This document shows, one piece after another, positions 43,039 through 51,447 of a stretch of 64,000 nucleotides of DNA. The position numbers were made by a program, and so were the translations under genes. This stretch comes from Paenibacillus illinoisensis NBRC 15959. Lineage in GTDB: Bacteria > Bacillota > Bacilli > Paenibacillales > Paenibacillaceae. The stretch covers positions 496,001 through 560,000 of the forward strand of contig NZ_BIME01000001.1 of assembly GCF_004000925.1 (NCBI RefSeq), given 5' to 3'. The stretch's first letter is position 1; every line of letters starts with the position of its first letter. The notes below the pieces were generated by a model, which saw nothing but the letters and a program-made list of their open reading frames with translations, made no database searches and was not told the DNA's origin.

Positions 43039-44637
43039 CTAATCGTATAAAAATTCTTTCCATTCTTTTATTAAACTTTCCAAATCAACATTGTATGTTT
43101 CTTTAACTTTTGTAATATCTGCATAAATCACCATGAATTTCTCTTTTCCATATGTTTGAATTAAATAATGGACGAATGAGGCTGCTTTGTTGTAATCATC
43201 CAGATCTTCGTTGTATCCTGGGTATCCTGAATTATATTTAAGAGAATCCAGTGGATTTTCCCATCCTTTCTTAGACGCCATATTAGCCCACACGTGCATG
43301 ACTGCTATTAAATCTATGGGGTTAGATGGTTGATAAGATTGTCCCGTGTATTTTTCATATTTTTGAATTACATTGTAGAGTAGAGTATTTTCGTTTCTTC
43401 TTTCATAAGTGAAATTGAGGTCCTCTTTAGACTTGTTGTATACATACTGCCTGTTCTTAGCCTCAAATTCATACATTAAAGCTTCAGCAAGCCCTTCTGT
43501 TAAAGGATAGAAATCCGAAAAAATCCCCATACGAAAAGTTATTGCGTGAACAGTCTCATGTACCGCTCTGTAAGGTGGAACTTCAAAGACCTGATACAAG
43601 TCAATTGCGTAATCATCTCCTGATTTATATGTGAGCCCACCATAATTAGGCTTATATGCGTTTATATGTGGATAGATTGTAAACGTCAGCGGATGATCCA
43701 ATGTGTAGTCCATCCAATTCTCTACATCACGAACACCTTGATTCAAATAGTTTTGATACTCAACTACCTGTTGATGAATCCAGTTTTCTTTTTTATATCT
43801 CGCTTTAACTTTATCTGAATGAACTTCAAACCAAATCTCTTCATATGAAAAAATATAACGATAACTTGTATCAATATCACTGTTAGGAGTTTCAATGAAT
43901 TCACTCCAATATTGTCTTAGTAGATTTAAATCTACATTTTTATCCTTCAAGAATATATCAACAACAGACTGTAACTGTTCCTCTTGATCCAGATATTGAA
44001 CAAACATATAGGCAATCTGTTGTGCTTCTCCCACAACTTCTTCGTCGAGATAATTGGGGATAAACCAGGCATCCCCGAAATCTGGATATCCCCAAGATTT
44101 TGCTTTGTTAATCCAATTATGGATACCTCCTTCTAATACGTCAGAGGACCTACTCACTTCATTATCATTTTGCCAATACAATTCCAGTCCAACACTTAAC
44201 CAAGCAGGAAGTTTATAGTCACTCAAATAACTAACGACTGCCCCAAGAGACTGTTCCCGATCTTCAGATACAAATACACGGGTCAAACTATTATTAAAAG
44301 GGATTTCTCCATCCTTATTCAGATAAATTTGAATTGTTTTCTCCTTGCGAGGAATATCCAGATTATTCTGCATATTTCGGATAATGTATTCCACTTGATT
44401 TACAAATGCTTTGTTGTCAGCTTCATTAATGGTGCTAAAGTAATACTGAGCGTTCTCAGTGTTAGTTTTGGACACAAATCCTACTGCTTCGATCGAATCT
44501 ATACTTTCAAAAGTCAACTCTTTTACATGGTGCGTGGATACAGAATCCCCCCATAACAATACGATTAATATAGAAAATACAAGTAATGTGAGAACCAGAG
44601 AGCGTTTTGTTATATCAATCACTCCTTCCGTGGTCAT
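43039..44637 (-). CDS. Membrane-anchored HExxH metallopeptidase-like protein (duplicated MA domain)
   Basis: A 532-aa protein with one N-terminal membrane helix (about 13-29). The second half has a gluzincin-like site: HETVHA (HExxH) at about 360, followed by LTEGLAEALMYEF with the third-ligand Glu. The first half carries a parallel but degenerate unit: LPAWLSVGLELYW matches the second motif but no HExxH precedes it. Composition is clearly more AT-rich than its neighbours. The start is uncertain: the ATG at 44637 lacks a ribosome-binding site, while GGAAGGAG lies inside codons 4-6, eight bases before an ATA. Substrate is unknown. Confidence 0.72.
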   Translation of the reverse strand: MTTEGVIDITKRSLVLTLLVFSILIVLLWGDSVSTHHVKELTFESIDSIEAVGFVSKTNTENAQYYFSTINEADNKAFVNQVEYIIRNMQNNLDIPRKEKTIQIYLNKDGEIPFNNSLTRVFVSEDREQSLGAVVSYLSDYKLPAWLSVGLELYWQNDNEVSRSSDVLEGGIHNWINKAKSWGYPDFGDAWFIPNYLDEEVVGEAQQIAYMFVQYLDQEEQLQSVVDIFLKDKNVDLNLLRQYWSEFIETPNSDIDTSYRYIFSYEEIWFEVHSDKVKARYKKENWIHQQVVEYQNYLNQGVRDVENWMDYTLDHPLTFTIYPHINAYKPNYGGLTYKSGDDYAIDLYQVFEVPPYRAVHETVHAITFRMGIFSDFYPLTEGLAEALMYEFEAKNRQYVYNKSKEDLNFTYERRNENTLLYNVIQKYEKYTGQSYQPSNPIDLIAVMHVWANMASKKGWENPLDSLKYNSGYPGYNEDLDDYNKAASFVHYLIQTYGKEKFMVIYADITKVKETYNVDLESLIKEWKEFLYD

Positions 44638-44873
44638 TGTTATGTTTTTATTTCAATACATCTTTTTTGTCTATCCTATATATAGAATATTATCCCATAT
44701 TTATTTTATATTTCTATATATCTATCCTATCTGTGATCTAACTCACTTGGTATTAACTAAATCCAAATATGCTAGCCTTCCATTAAGTCCATTTTGGTAT
44801 TTTAGACGTTTATATGTTTCCGAAATGATGACCCTTACATAGAATGAACTATCACTAGTCAGGAGGGGTCGCA

Positions 44874-45038
44874 ATGAATAGAAAGAAGCATAGATGTCAT
44901 CCACCCGTAACGAAATGTTATTACAAAAAGATTACCAAAACTTGTGTTACTAAAATCAAATATGTTCCCACCAAGGTTAAAAAGCACTGTCATGTCACTG
45001 TTAAGTACGGTGTAATCAGAAAAGGAACTCATCATTAA
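44874..45038 (+). CDS. Small Cys/His/Lys-rich protein, 54 aa
   Basis: Read directly from sequence: AGGAGG seven bases before ATG, 54 codons, TAA, then a strong terminator ten bases later. The product begins MNRKKHRCHPPVTKCYYKK and ends KYGVIRKGTHH. It has four Cys, six His, and about a quarter Lys/Arg, with no hydrophobic segment or signal peptide. The repeated [TV]-K-x-x pattern and Cys/His clusters resemble small spore-coat proteins or metal-binding peptides, but I recognise no family. Its own promoter and terminator indicate a free-standing gene. Confidence 0.75.
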   Translation: MNRKKHRCHPPVTKCYYKKITKTCVTKIKYVPTKVKKHCHVTVKYGVIRKGTHH

Positions 45039-45048
45039 TGAAAGTCTT

Positions 45049-45078
45049 AAAGCCCTTCTCGATGGAGAAGGGCTTTTT
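45049..45078 (+). terminator. Terminator of the 54-aa gene
   Basis: AAAGCCCTTCTC-gatg-GAGAAGGGCTTT, perfect 12-bp stem, T5. Confidence 0.88.
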
Positions 45079-45085
45079 GGATACC

Positions 45086-45119
45086 AAAAAAAACCGCGGT
45101 CATCATTCACCACGGTTTT
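45086..45119 (-). terminator. Terminator of the YitT-family gene
   Basis: AAAACCGcGGT pairs with ACCaCGGTTTT, followed by T8 on the minus strand. Confidence 0.8.
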
Positions 45120-45133
45120 CTTCCATATATACA

Positions 45134-45976
45134 TTATGTTTTGGATAGTTCGATAAATCCTTCGCCGAACACGTCACGAACATCGTGAATCGTGATAAAC
45201 GCGATCTCATCCTCAGCACGTACAATCTTCTTCAACATGGGAACTTCCTGTTTGCTAATGACAATATAGAGAATTTCTTTCGGTGTTTTCGTATAGTAAC
45301 CATGGCCCGACAGAACCGTTACACCGCGATCCATTTTCTCGATGACCTGCTTCGCAATCGCATCCTGTTTTGTCGAGATGATGGTAACCGCCTTTTTCGG
45401 ATTCAGCCCTTCTATGATAAACTCCATCGTTTTGGTTCCAATAAACAGCATGACAATCGTACACATGAGTCCCTGTGCCCCGATAATGAAGAAAGAGGAG
45501 AACGCCACGATCAGATCAAAAAACAGAAGGCCATAGCTGATGTTCCAATCCAGATACTTATTGGCGAGTCTCGCCAAGATGACGGTTCCCGCGGTTGTGC
45601 CGCCAACTCTCACAATCAAACCAATCCCAAGACCGGCAAATAATCCCCCAAAAATCGTATTGATCCACAGCTCATGGGAATCAATCGTCCAACTCTCAGT
45701 CAGATGCAGGAACAAGGAATTGAACACCACTGCAATAATCGTATACACCGTCGTGGTCTTGTCCAGAAACCGATAACCCACAATTAACAAAATCCCGTTC
45801 AGAATCAAGTTCATTAAGCCGGGCGACCATTCGAGCAGATAATACAAAATAATGGTGATCCCCGTAACGCCACCCTCAGCAAGATCATTTGGAATGACGA
45901 ACAGATTCACCGCCAGGGCAAATAAGAATGCCCCCGCCATAATAAATAAAATATCCGTTAATCGTTTCTTCATCAT
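45134..45976 (-). CDS. YitT family membrane protein (DUF161 + DUF2179)
   Basis: About 280 aa. Five hydrophobic segments (about 5-200) include the family motif VIPNDLAEGGVTGITIILYY and RVGGTTAGTVILARLANKY. A C-terminal cytoplasmic DUF2179 domain follows (RGVTVLSGHGYYTKTPKEIL, VISKQEVPMLKKIV, FITIHDVRDVFGEGF). The family is widespread in Bacillota and its transport role is not established. Start: two adjacent ATGs follow GGAAGGA by four and seven bases; the first is given. The frame opens at a TTG seven codons earlier with no site. Confidence 0.9.
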   Translation of the reverse strand: MMKKRLTDILFIMAGAFLFALAVNLFVIPNDLAEGGVTGITIILYYLLEWSPGLMNLILNGILLIVGYRFLDKTTTVYTIIAVVFNSLFLHLTESWTIDSHELWINTIFGGLFAGLGIGLIVRVGGTTAGTVILARLANKYLDWNISYGLLFFDLIVAFSSFFIIGAQGLMCTIVMLFIGTKTMEFIIEGLNPKKAVTIISTKQDAIAKQVIEKMDRGVTVLSGHGYYTKTPKEILYIVISKQEVPMLKKIVRAEDEIAFITIHDVRDVFGEGFIELSKT

Positions 45977-46170
45977 GTATTCCTTCCAATCCTTCAAAAA
46001 TCAACCTATCCATCAGGCTCATAAGTTGTCATGTGCACTCACAATGATAGATTCTACCATGTCACCAGCAAAATTTGTATACATAATACAAATTGTTGCA
46101 CGAAATGTGCAAAGGAATCGGAAAATCGCCTTCTGGTCAGCTCAATCCTGAGCGCCAAATGGACACCAAC

Positions 46171-46242
46171 CATGACAAACGTCATGTGTCATCCTTGATA
46201 TTCATCATTACAGATGGCTGACGTTTGTGACTTACCGGATGA
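46171..46242. promoter_or_regulatory. Repeat-rich regulatory region of des (candidate DesR sites)
   Basis: CATGACAAACGTCATG (46171-46186) is a 6-4-6 palindrome. ACAAACGTCA within it recurs inverted as TGACGTTTGT at about 46219, and TGTCATCC recurs inverted as GGATGACA at about 46237. The repeats lie upstream of and partly over the probable -35 (TTACCG 46232-46237; -10 TACAAT 46255-46260), as DesR sites do at the B. subtilis des promoter. Confidence 0.5.
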
Positions 46243-46270
46243 CATCGATTCTTTTACAATGGTAAAAACG

Positions 46271-46325
46271 CTTCCCTCCAAGACACATCAGGGAAACGCG
46301 GGTTATAGCCGTGCTTGGTTATAAC
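46271..46325 (+). promoter_or_regulatory. Structured 5' leader of des
   Basis: Two hairpins can form: CTTCCCT with AGGGAAACG, and GTTATA (46302-46307) with TATAAC (46320-46325), the latter ending six bases before AAGGAGG. The leader is about 80 nt. Confidence 0.35.
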
Positions 46326-46347
46326 GACTGAAGGAGGACTACCATTC

Positions 46348-47406
46348 ATGAGCAGAGCAAAAGAAATGGCACTGAAAAAAGAAGTTACCCCTTACGAGAA
46401 AAATGATCTACGATTAAGTATCCGACAAATCATAAATACGATTCTTCCACTCTTCTTGTTGTGGGCAGCCGCTTACTACAGCTTATCTGTTTCGTATTGG
46501 CTAACCTTCCCGATTGCCTTGGTGGCATCCGGATTTGTACTTCGAACCTTCATTATTTTTCATGACTGCTGTCACGGTTCCTTTTTCAAAAACAAACGTG
46601 CCAATGACATTCTCGGTACCATTACAGGTGTATTGACCCTTACTCCCTACCAGCAATGGAAAGCGGAGCATTCCATCCACCATGCCACCAGCAGCAATCT
46701 CGACAAACGTGGAGTAGGCGATATCTGGGTCATGACGGTTGAAGAATACAAGGCAGCATCTCCTTGGGGACGGCTGTGGTATCGTATCTATCGTAATCCG
46801 TTTGTCATGTTTGGACTCGGTCCAATCTATGTATTCCTGATTGCTTATCGTTTTAATCGCAAGGCTGCTCGTCGCAAAGAACGCATCAACACACATCTGA
46901 CTACGGTATTGATCGTCGCACTTTATGCATTCATGTCCTGGTTGGTCGGATGGCAGGCCTTTGTTATGGTGCAGGCTCCCGTCTTTTTCTTCTCCGGCTT
47001 CTTCGGAATCTGGCTGTTCTATGTTCAGCATCAGTTTGAAGACACCTACTTCGAGCATGAGGATGAATGGAGTTACGTTAAGGCTGCTGTAGAAGGCAGT
47101 TCGTATTACAAGCTGCCGAAGCTGCTGCAATGGATCAGCGGTAATATTGGATTTCACCATGTGCATCACCTGAGTCCGCGTGTACCGAACTATTACCTGG
47201 AAGAGGCACATAATGCGACACCACCGCTGCAAAAGGCAACGACAATTACCCTTCGTTCCAGTCTGGCAGCCCTTCGCTTCCGCCTGTGGGATGAGGAATC
47301 CAAACGATTTATCAGCTTCAGGGAAATCAAATCGATATACCGCAAGCCTTATGCCAAGCCACCTATACGCGTAACCAATCAAGCGGGTCTGACAGAGAAG
47401 CCTTAA
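46348..47406 (+). CDS. des: Membrane fatty acid desaturase (acyl-lipid, Des type)
   Basis: About 352 aa. Three histidine clusters that bind the di-iron centre are intact: HDCCH at about 80, HSIHH at about 116 and HHVHH at about 270. Membrane segments lie at about 25-70 and 150-225. It introduces a cis double bond into existing membrane-lipid acyl chains, in Bacillus at delta-5, to restore fluidity in the cold. AAGGAGG is ten bases before the chosen ATG; the frame opens 11 codons upstream. The desK and desR genes follow directly, forming the classical cold-response operon. Confidence 0.93.
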   Translation: MSRAKEMALKKEVTPYEKNDLRLSIRQIINTILPLFLLWAAAYYSLSVSYWLTFPIALVASGFVLRTFIIFHDCCHGSFFKNKRANDILGTITGVLTLTPYQQWKAEHSIHHATSSNLDKRGVGDIWVMTVEEYKAASPWGRLWYRIYRNPFVMFGLGPIYVFLIAYRFNRKAARRKERINTHLTTVLIVALYAFMSWLVGWQAFVMVQAPVFFFSGFFGIWLFYVQHQFEDTYFEHEDEWSYVKAAVEGSSYYKLPKLLQWISGNIGFHHVHHLSPRVPNYYLEEAHNATPPLQKATTITLRSSLAALRFRLWDEESKRFISFREIKSIYRKPYAKPPIRVTNQAGLTEKP

Positions 47407-47502
47407 ACTCTGTCGGATTCGTTTTCTTGTATTCAGGCTGAAGTCGTGCTACAGTCAGGCTAAAGTTGGAGTACAAGAATCACGCTCAAGGAGGAGAATT
47501 CC

Positions 47503-48645
47503 ATTCAAAAGTGGTCACAGCTCTTTTATAAAAATACAGGTTTAAATCCGTACGTATGGCTTGTCTTTTTCATCCTTCCTTTCTATTATATTTCGCAGTA
47601 TTCAAAACTGTGGACCTTGGTGACAGGAATCGTGATCATTCTTGTCTTCTTTGTCTGTTATTTGCTTGCGTTCATCACCAAAGGCTGGCAGGTATATATG
47701 TGGATCGGTCTGCTGATAGCCATTTCCATAACGATGACGATCGCGTATGATTATGCATATTTCTCCCTGTTTCTAGCTTTTTTCATTGGGAATATTAAAA
47801 ATAAAGCTGGCTTCATCACCCTGTATACGGTAAATCTGGCGGCTAGCTTTCTGACCATAAATTACGGATTTATCATTCAGAGCTCCAGGCTGCTTAGTCA
47901 ATTTCCATTTGTATTCATCAGTCTGATGGCATCCATTCTTCTCCCGGTAAGCACGTATAACAAAAACAAACGGGAGCAGTTGGAGGGTCAGCTGGAAAAT
48001 GCCAACAAACGACTGGATGATTTGGTCAAAATGGAAGAACGCCAGCGAATCGCTCGTGATCTGCATGATACCCTCGGACAGAAACTCTCCTTGATCGGCC
48101 TCAAAACCGATCTGGCGAAACGCCTGCTTCGTGTCAATCCCGAGCAGGCTGAGGCGGAGCTAAACGACTTGCGTCAAACGGCAAGCACAGCACTCAAGGA
48201 AGTTAGGGAAATGGTTACTACCATGCGCGGAACACAGCTGGTTGATGAATTGTACCGTGCCGAGCAGATCCTGAAGGCTGCTGCGATCGAGTTCAAGCTG
48301 GATGGCAACCCCAAGCTGCAGGACACCTCTCAGCTTAACGAAAATGTGATGGGGATGTGTCTGAAAGAGGCCGTTACGAATGTGGTCAAGCATAGCCAGG
48401 CAACAATGTGTACCATCAGCCTGAAAGAAACACCTTCCGATAACATATTAACTGTTCATGACAATGGAATTGGAATGGAACACAGTAATAACAAAGAACG
48501 CCGCGGTACAGGAATTCTTGGCATGAAGGAACGACTGGAATTTGTTAATGGTTGTCTGGATATTCGCTCGGGAACAAACATAGACGGGACGCAGCTTATT
48601 ATTCAGGTACCGAAGCTGGTGCGCAAACCAATCAAGGAGGAATAA
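47503..48645 (+). CDS. desK: Thermosensor histidine kinase DesK
   Basis: About 380 aa. Four to five short membrane segments (about 17-150) include FFILPFYYI and FFIGNIKNK. A linker leads to ERQRIARDLHDTLGQKLSLIG, then CLKEAVTNVVKHSQA (N box) and GTGILGMKERLEF. It belongs to the HisKA_3 class. No ATG, GTG or TTG lies between the upstream in-frame stop (47461) and the TTG at 47614, which would remove the first membrane helix. ATT at 47503 is eight bases after AAGGAGG and makes the phospho-acceptor His188, as in B. subtilis DesK. Membrane thickening on cooling switches it from phosphatase to kinase. Confidence 0.9.
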   Translation: MQKWSQLFYKNTGLNPYVWLVFFILPFYYISQYSKLWTLVTGIVIILVFFVCYLLAFITKGWQVYMWIGLLIAISITMTIAYDYAYFSLFLAFFIGNIKNKAGFITLYTVNLAASFLTINYGFIIQSSRLLSQFPFVFISLMASILLPVSTYNKNKREQLEGQLENANKRLDDLVKMEERQRIARDLHDTLGQKLSLIGLKTDLAKRLLRVNPEQAEAELNDLRQTASTALKEVREMVTTMRGTQLVDELYRAEQILKAAAIEFKLDGNPKLQDTSQLNENVMGMCLKEAVTNVVKHSQATMCTISLKETPSDNILTVHDNGIGMEHSNNKERRGTGILGMKERLEFVNGCLDIRSGTNIDGTQLIIQVPKLVRKPIKEE

Positions 48646-48647
48646 AC

Positions 48648-49247
48648 ATGATCAGAATCGTCATCGCCGAAGACCAACGCATGATGCTGGGTGCCCTCTC
48701 CTCCCTGCTTAATCTGGAAGAAGACATGGAAGTGGTTGGCCGGGCAAGCAACGGGCAGGAGGCGCTTGAACTCGTCCAGCAGCATACACCGGATATATGC
48801 CTAATGGACATTGAAATGCCTATCAAAAGTGGGCTGGAAGCTGCAGAGGAACTGAAAGGAACGAACTGCAAAGTCATTATCTTAACGACCTTTGCTCGAA
48901 CAGGGTATTTCGAACGTGCACTAAAAGGCGGAGTTAGAGGTTACTTGTTAAAGGACAGTCCGATCGAGGAATTGGCTGAAGCCATACGCCAGGTTATGAA
49001 CGGACGCCGGATCTTCGCCCCTGATCTGGTGGACGAGGCCTATGTAGAGGAAAATCCGCTTACGGAGCGAGAGAATGCCGTTCTCGGCCTCATGGCTGAT
49101 GGCAAGAACACGAAGGAAATTGCCAAACACCTCTTTATTACAACCGGTACGGTCCGCAACTATATATCCATCATTTTGAACAAATTAAATGCAAGCAATC
49201 GGATTGAAGCCATCACCCGTTCCAAGGAAAAGGGCTGGTTCAAATGA
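48648..49247 (+). CDS. desR: Response regulator DesR (NarL/LuxR family)
   Basis: 199 aa, the same length as B. subtilis DesR. The receiver has ED8-9, Asp54 in CLMDIEMPIKSG and Lys in LLKDSPI. The C-terminal LuxR HTH is NPLTERENAVLGLMADGKNTKEIA, then TTGTVRNYISIILNKLNA. The AAGGAGG ribosome-binding site is made by the last codons of desK, two bases apart from the start gene, so translation is coupled. Phosphorylated DesR should activate des at the repeats near 46.2 kb. Confidence 0.93.
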   Translation: MIRIVIAEDQRMMLGALSSLLNLEEDMEVVGRASNGQEALELVQQHTPDICLMDIEMPIKSGLEAAEELKGTNCKVIILTTFARTGYFERALKGGVRGYLLKDSPIEELAEAIRQVMNGRRIFAPDLVDEAYVEENPLTERENAVLGLMADGKNTKEIAKHLFITTGTVRNYISIILNKLNASNRIEAITRSKEKGWFK

Positions 49248-49278
49248 AAGTACCGCTTCAACCCATTACGACACAAAT

Positions 49279-49324
49279 AATAGCTTGGTCAGGAGCTTCC
49301 ACTCCCAGCCAAGCTATTTTATTT
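49279..49324. terminator. Terminator between desR and lipoprotein gene
   Basis: AATAGCTTGG pairs with CCAAGCTATT; T-rich tails on both strands, convergent genes. Confidence 0.75.
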
Positions 49325-49332
49325 ACGTATAT

Positions 49333-50238
49333 TTATTTGACCGATGCAACCATACCTAATGCGTTATTCGGCACCTGGTTCGTTTGCAGCTGATGGATTT
49401 GCTTGCCTTCCTGCCATGAGATCGTAACATTCACCGTTTTCCCGCCACTCGGATATTCCACGTTTACGAAGCCTTTGTCCTTCGGAGCAGGCAGTGTATG
49501 TGATTCCAGGTACTCGACCATTTTCTTGGCAATTCCCGGATTGTTCATCTTATCTTCGGAAACCGATCGGATTTGCAGCGTCCATCTGCCTTCCTTCCAG
49601 GTTAGATACTGACTCCCTGCGGCACCTTCGGCCATGCCTTTGATTCCATGTCCAAGATCAACTGACATTTCATCAGGAATGTTGTCCAGATCCGTATCCG
49701 GGAAAATCCCTGAACTATCCGGGTCCTTATAGGTTTTCACTTCATAGAATGCGAGCACCTCTGGTGCTTTAGTGGAAGACGTCAAAGAAGCATCATTGAC
49801 CGGAATGGACTGATCTACGGAATAGAAATTCACTTTGAAAGCATCTGACGAATTGACAGGAATGGCTGCTGCCAGATGTTTACCTTTATCCAGGGCGAAT
49901 GAAGTCGGCAGAACAGCATCCTTCATCTTCAACTGGCTGCGAATTTCCTGGATGACATCGTTCATGCTGGACTGTCCTTGTGTTCCGGTTGCCGCAGAAG
50001 TACTGGTGGAACCCTCTGAGCTATTTTCATTATTGGCCGTGCCTGCTGCCGTGTTGTTTCCTTCTGATGTGTTCGAAAAATCGGCCCCACCGCTCCCGGA
50101 TTGAGTTTGCTCTTCAGAAGTCGAAGTAGGCGTATTGCTTGCCTGTGACGTATTGTTATCCTGCCCTCCACAACCTGCAAGCGCAAGTAACACAGCAGTG
50201 GTAACAGGAATGATGACCCAACGTTTTTGCTTTTTCAT
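49333..50238 (-). CDS. Lipoprotein of unknown function
   Basis: A 301-aa protein with lipobox ALAGC at about residue 23 after a basic signal peptide. Residues 25-90 are a Ser/Thr/Asn/Gly-rich linker. The folded part (about 92-301) begins NDVIQEIRSQLKMKDAVLPTSF and contains a DPDSSGIFPDTDLDNIPDE stretch that could bind calcium. A strand-rich end follows (WKEGRWTLQIR, VNVTISWQEGKQIHQLQ). I recognise no named family. GAGGAGG lies eight bases before ATG. It is next to the polysaccharide deacetylase gene (74 bp) and may share its promoter. Confidence 0.8.
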   Translation of the reverse strand: MKKQKRWVIIPVTTAVLLALAGCGGQDNNTSQASNTPTSTSEEQTQSGSGGADFSNTSEGNNTAAGTANNENSSEGSTSTSAATGTQGQSSMNDVIQEIRSQLKMKDAVLPTSFALDKGKHLAAAIPVNSSDAFKVNFYSVDQSIPVNDASLTSSTKAPEVLAFYEVKTYKDPDSSGIFPDTDLDNIPDEMSVDLGHGIKGMAEGAAGSQYLTWKEGRWTLQIRSVSEDKMNNPGIAKKMVEYLESHTLPAPKDKGFVNVEYPSGGKTVNVTISWQEGKQIHQLQTNQVPNNALGMVASVK

Positions 50239-50311
50239 GATGATAGCCTCCTCGATGTCTTTATTTCCAGTGAACTATGTTTCATTATTACTTCCATAGA
50301 GTTTAACTAGA

Positions 50312-51052
50312 TTAACGTTTATCGTTCCAGAAGTTAACTGGCTGTACTTTTTTGGTCAATACTTTGAACTGGTATCCTTCTGCTTTCAATGTTTTTAGCA
50401 ATTGCGGAAGTACTTTTAACGTCGCTTCCTGATCATGCATGAGTACAACCGGTGTTGTACCGCTCTTCTGAACCGTGTGGATCTGCTTCATTACACTGTT
50501 GTAGACCTTTTGGTGATCTTTCTTGTATTTCCAATCTTCGGAGTCCACATTCCAATCCCAGAGGTGGAATCCACCCTGAGAAAGCAATACTTTACGGTAA
50601 GATGATTTGAGATATGGCTTACTGCCGTATGGTGTACGAACAAGACTTGTTTTAACTCCGGCAACTTTGTTCAGCGTCATATTCGCCTGCTGCATTTCCT
50701 TCAAGCCGCTATATGCCGATTGATAAAACTTGCTAGGAACGTGTGTGACACCATGAAGTCCCAAGCCATGCCCATCAGCAACAATCCGTTTCGTTGCTTT
50801 TTGAAATTGCTTCATTTCCGGTCCGAGCATAAAGAATGTCGCTTTGGCATGATACTGATCCAAGATATCCAGCAGTTGTCCTGTATGGGCTGTAGGCCCA
50901 TCATCAAACGTAAGATATATGATCTTCGCATTCGCTTTTGCTCCAGCAGAGCTTGAAGCACTTGGCTTCGCGGATGCTGACTGAGGCAGCAGGAGTGGAA
51001 TCATAAGTAAGATGGCGAGTGCAGCAATAAATGACTTGCGAATATGTAGCAT
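50312..51052 (-). CDS. Secreted polysaccharide deacetylase (NodB domain)
   Basis: A 246-aa protein with a cleavable signal peptide ending near SASA-KP (about residue 29). NodB motifs: MT1 TFDDGP (catalytic Asp and metal Asp), MT2 HGVTH (metal His pair), MT3 RTPYG, MT4 WDWNVDSEDW, MT5 VVLMHD. All catalytic residues are present, so it should be an active CE4 enzyme acting on peptidoglycan or another amino-sugar polymer in the envelope. GGGAG is ten bases before ATG. Confidence 0.92.
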   Translation of the reverse strand: MLHIRKSFIAALAILLMIPLLLPQSASAKPSASSSAGAKANAKIIYLTFDDGPTAHTGQLLDILDQYHAKATFFMLGPEMKQFQKATKRIVADGHGLGLHGVTHVPSKFYQSAYSGLKEMQQANMTLNKVAGVKTSLVRTPYGSKPYLKSSYRKVLLSQGGFHLWDWNVDSEDWKYKKDHQKVYNSVMKQIHTVQKSGTTPVVLMHDQEATLKVLPQLLKTLKAEGYQFKVLTKKVQPVNFWNDKR

Positions 51053-51359
51053 AAATATAAATCTCCCTTGTGTCTCGTATTTCCCCGGGTGTCTTCGAAT
51101 CTCTCATTGCATCCCTTGGCGATAATCCTAATACTAACAAAAAGGACATGCCTCATTCTCGCTTCAAATGCTACGTTCGAGTTACACTTTTGTCAGATTA
51201 ACCAAGGAAATAAAACGAAATTGATAGATTTGCAGTGAAAATCATGCCCGTCAGGATAGATCTTTTTTGACATATGTTTCATTAACCTATTATGAATGAT
51301 CTGATAGATTCAAGTTAGAAGTTGTTCCTTCTTTGATCCATTAGAACAAAAAAACACAG
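51053..51359. other. Gap between ferritin and deacetylase genes
   Basis: AT-rich, likely holding the deacetylase promoter. Short frames here extend from inside the deacetylase gene and have no start signals. Nothing else is seen. Confidence 0.4.
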
Positions 51360-51386
51360 CAAAAAAGCCTGCACAAGGCAGGCTCT
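51360..51386 (-). terminator. Terminator of ferritin gene
   Basis: AGCCTGC-acaag-GCAGGCT stem with T6 on the minus strand. Confidence 0.85.
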
Positions 51387-51447
51387 TCATATGTAGAACG
51401 GTATACTCCATGAACATGGAATACGTGTGACTAATTTGCACTCGCTA

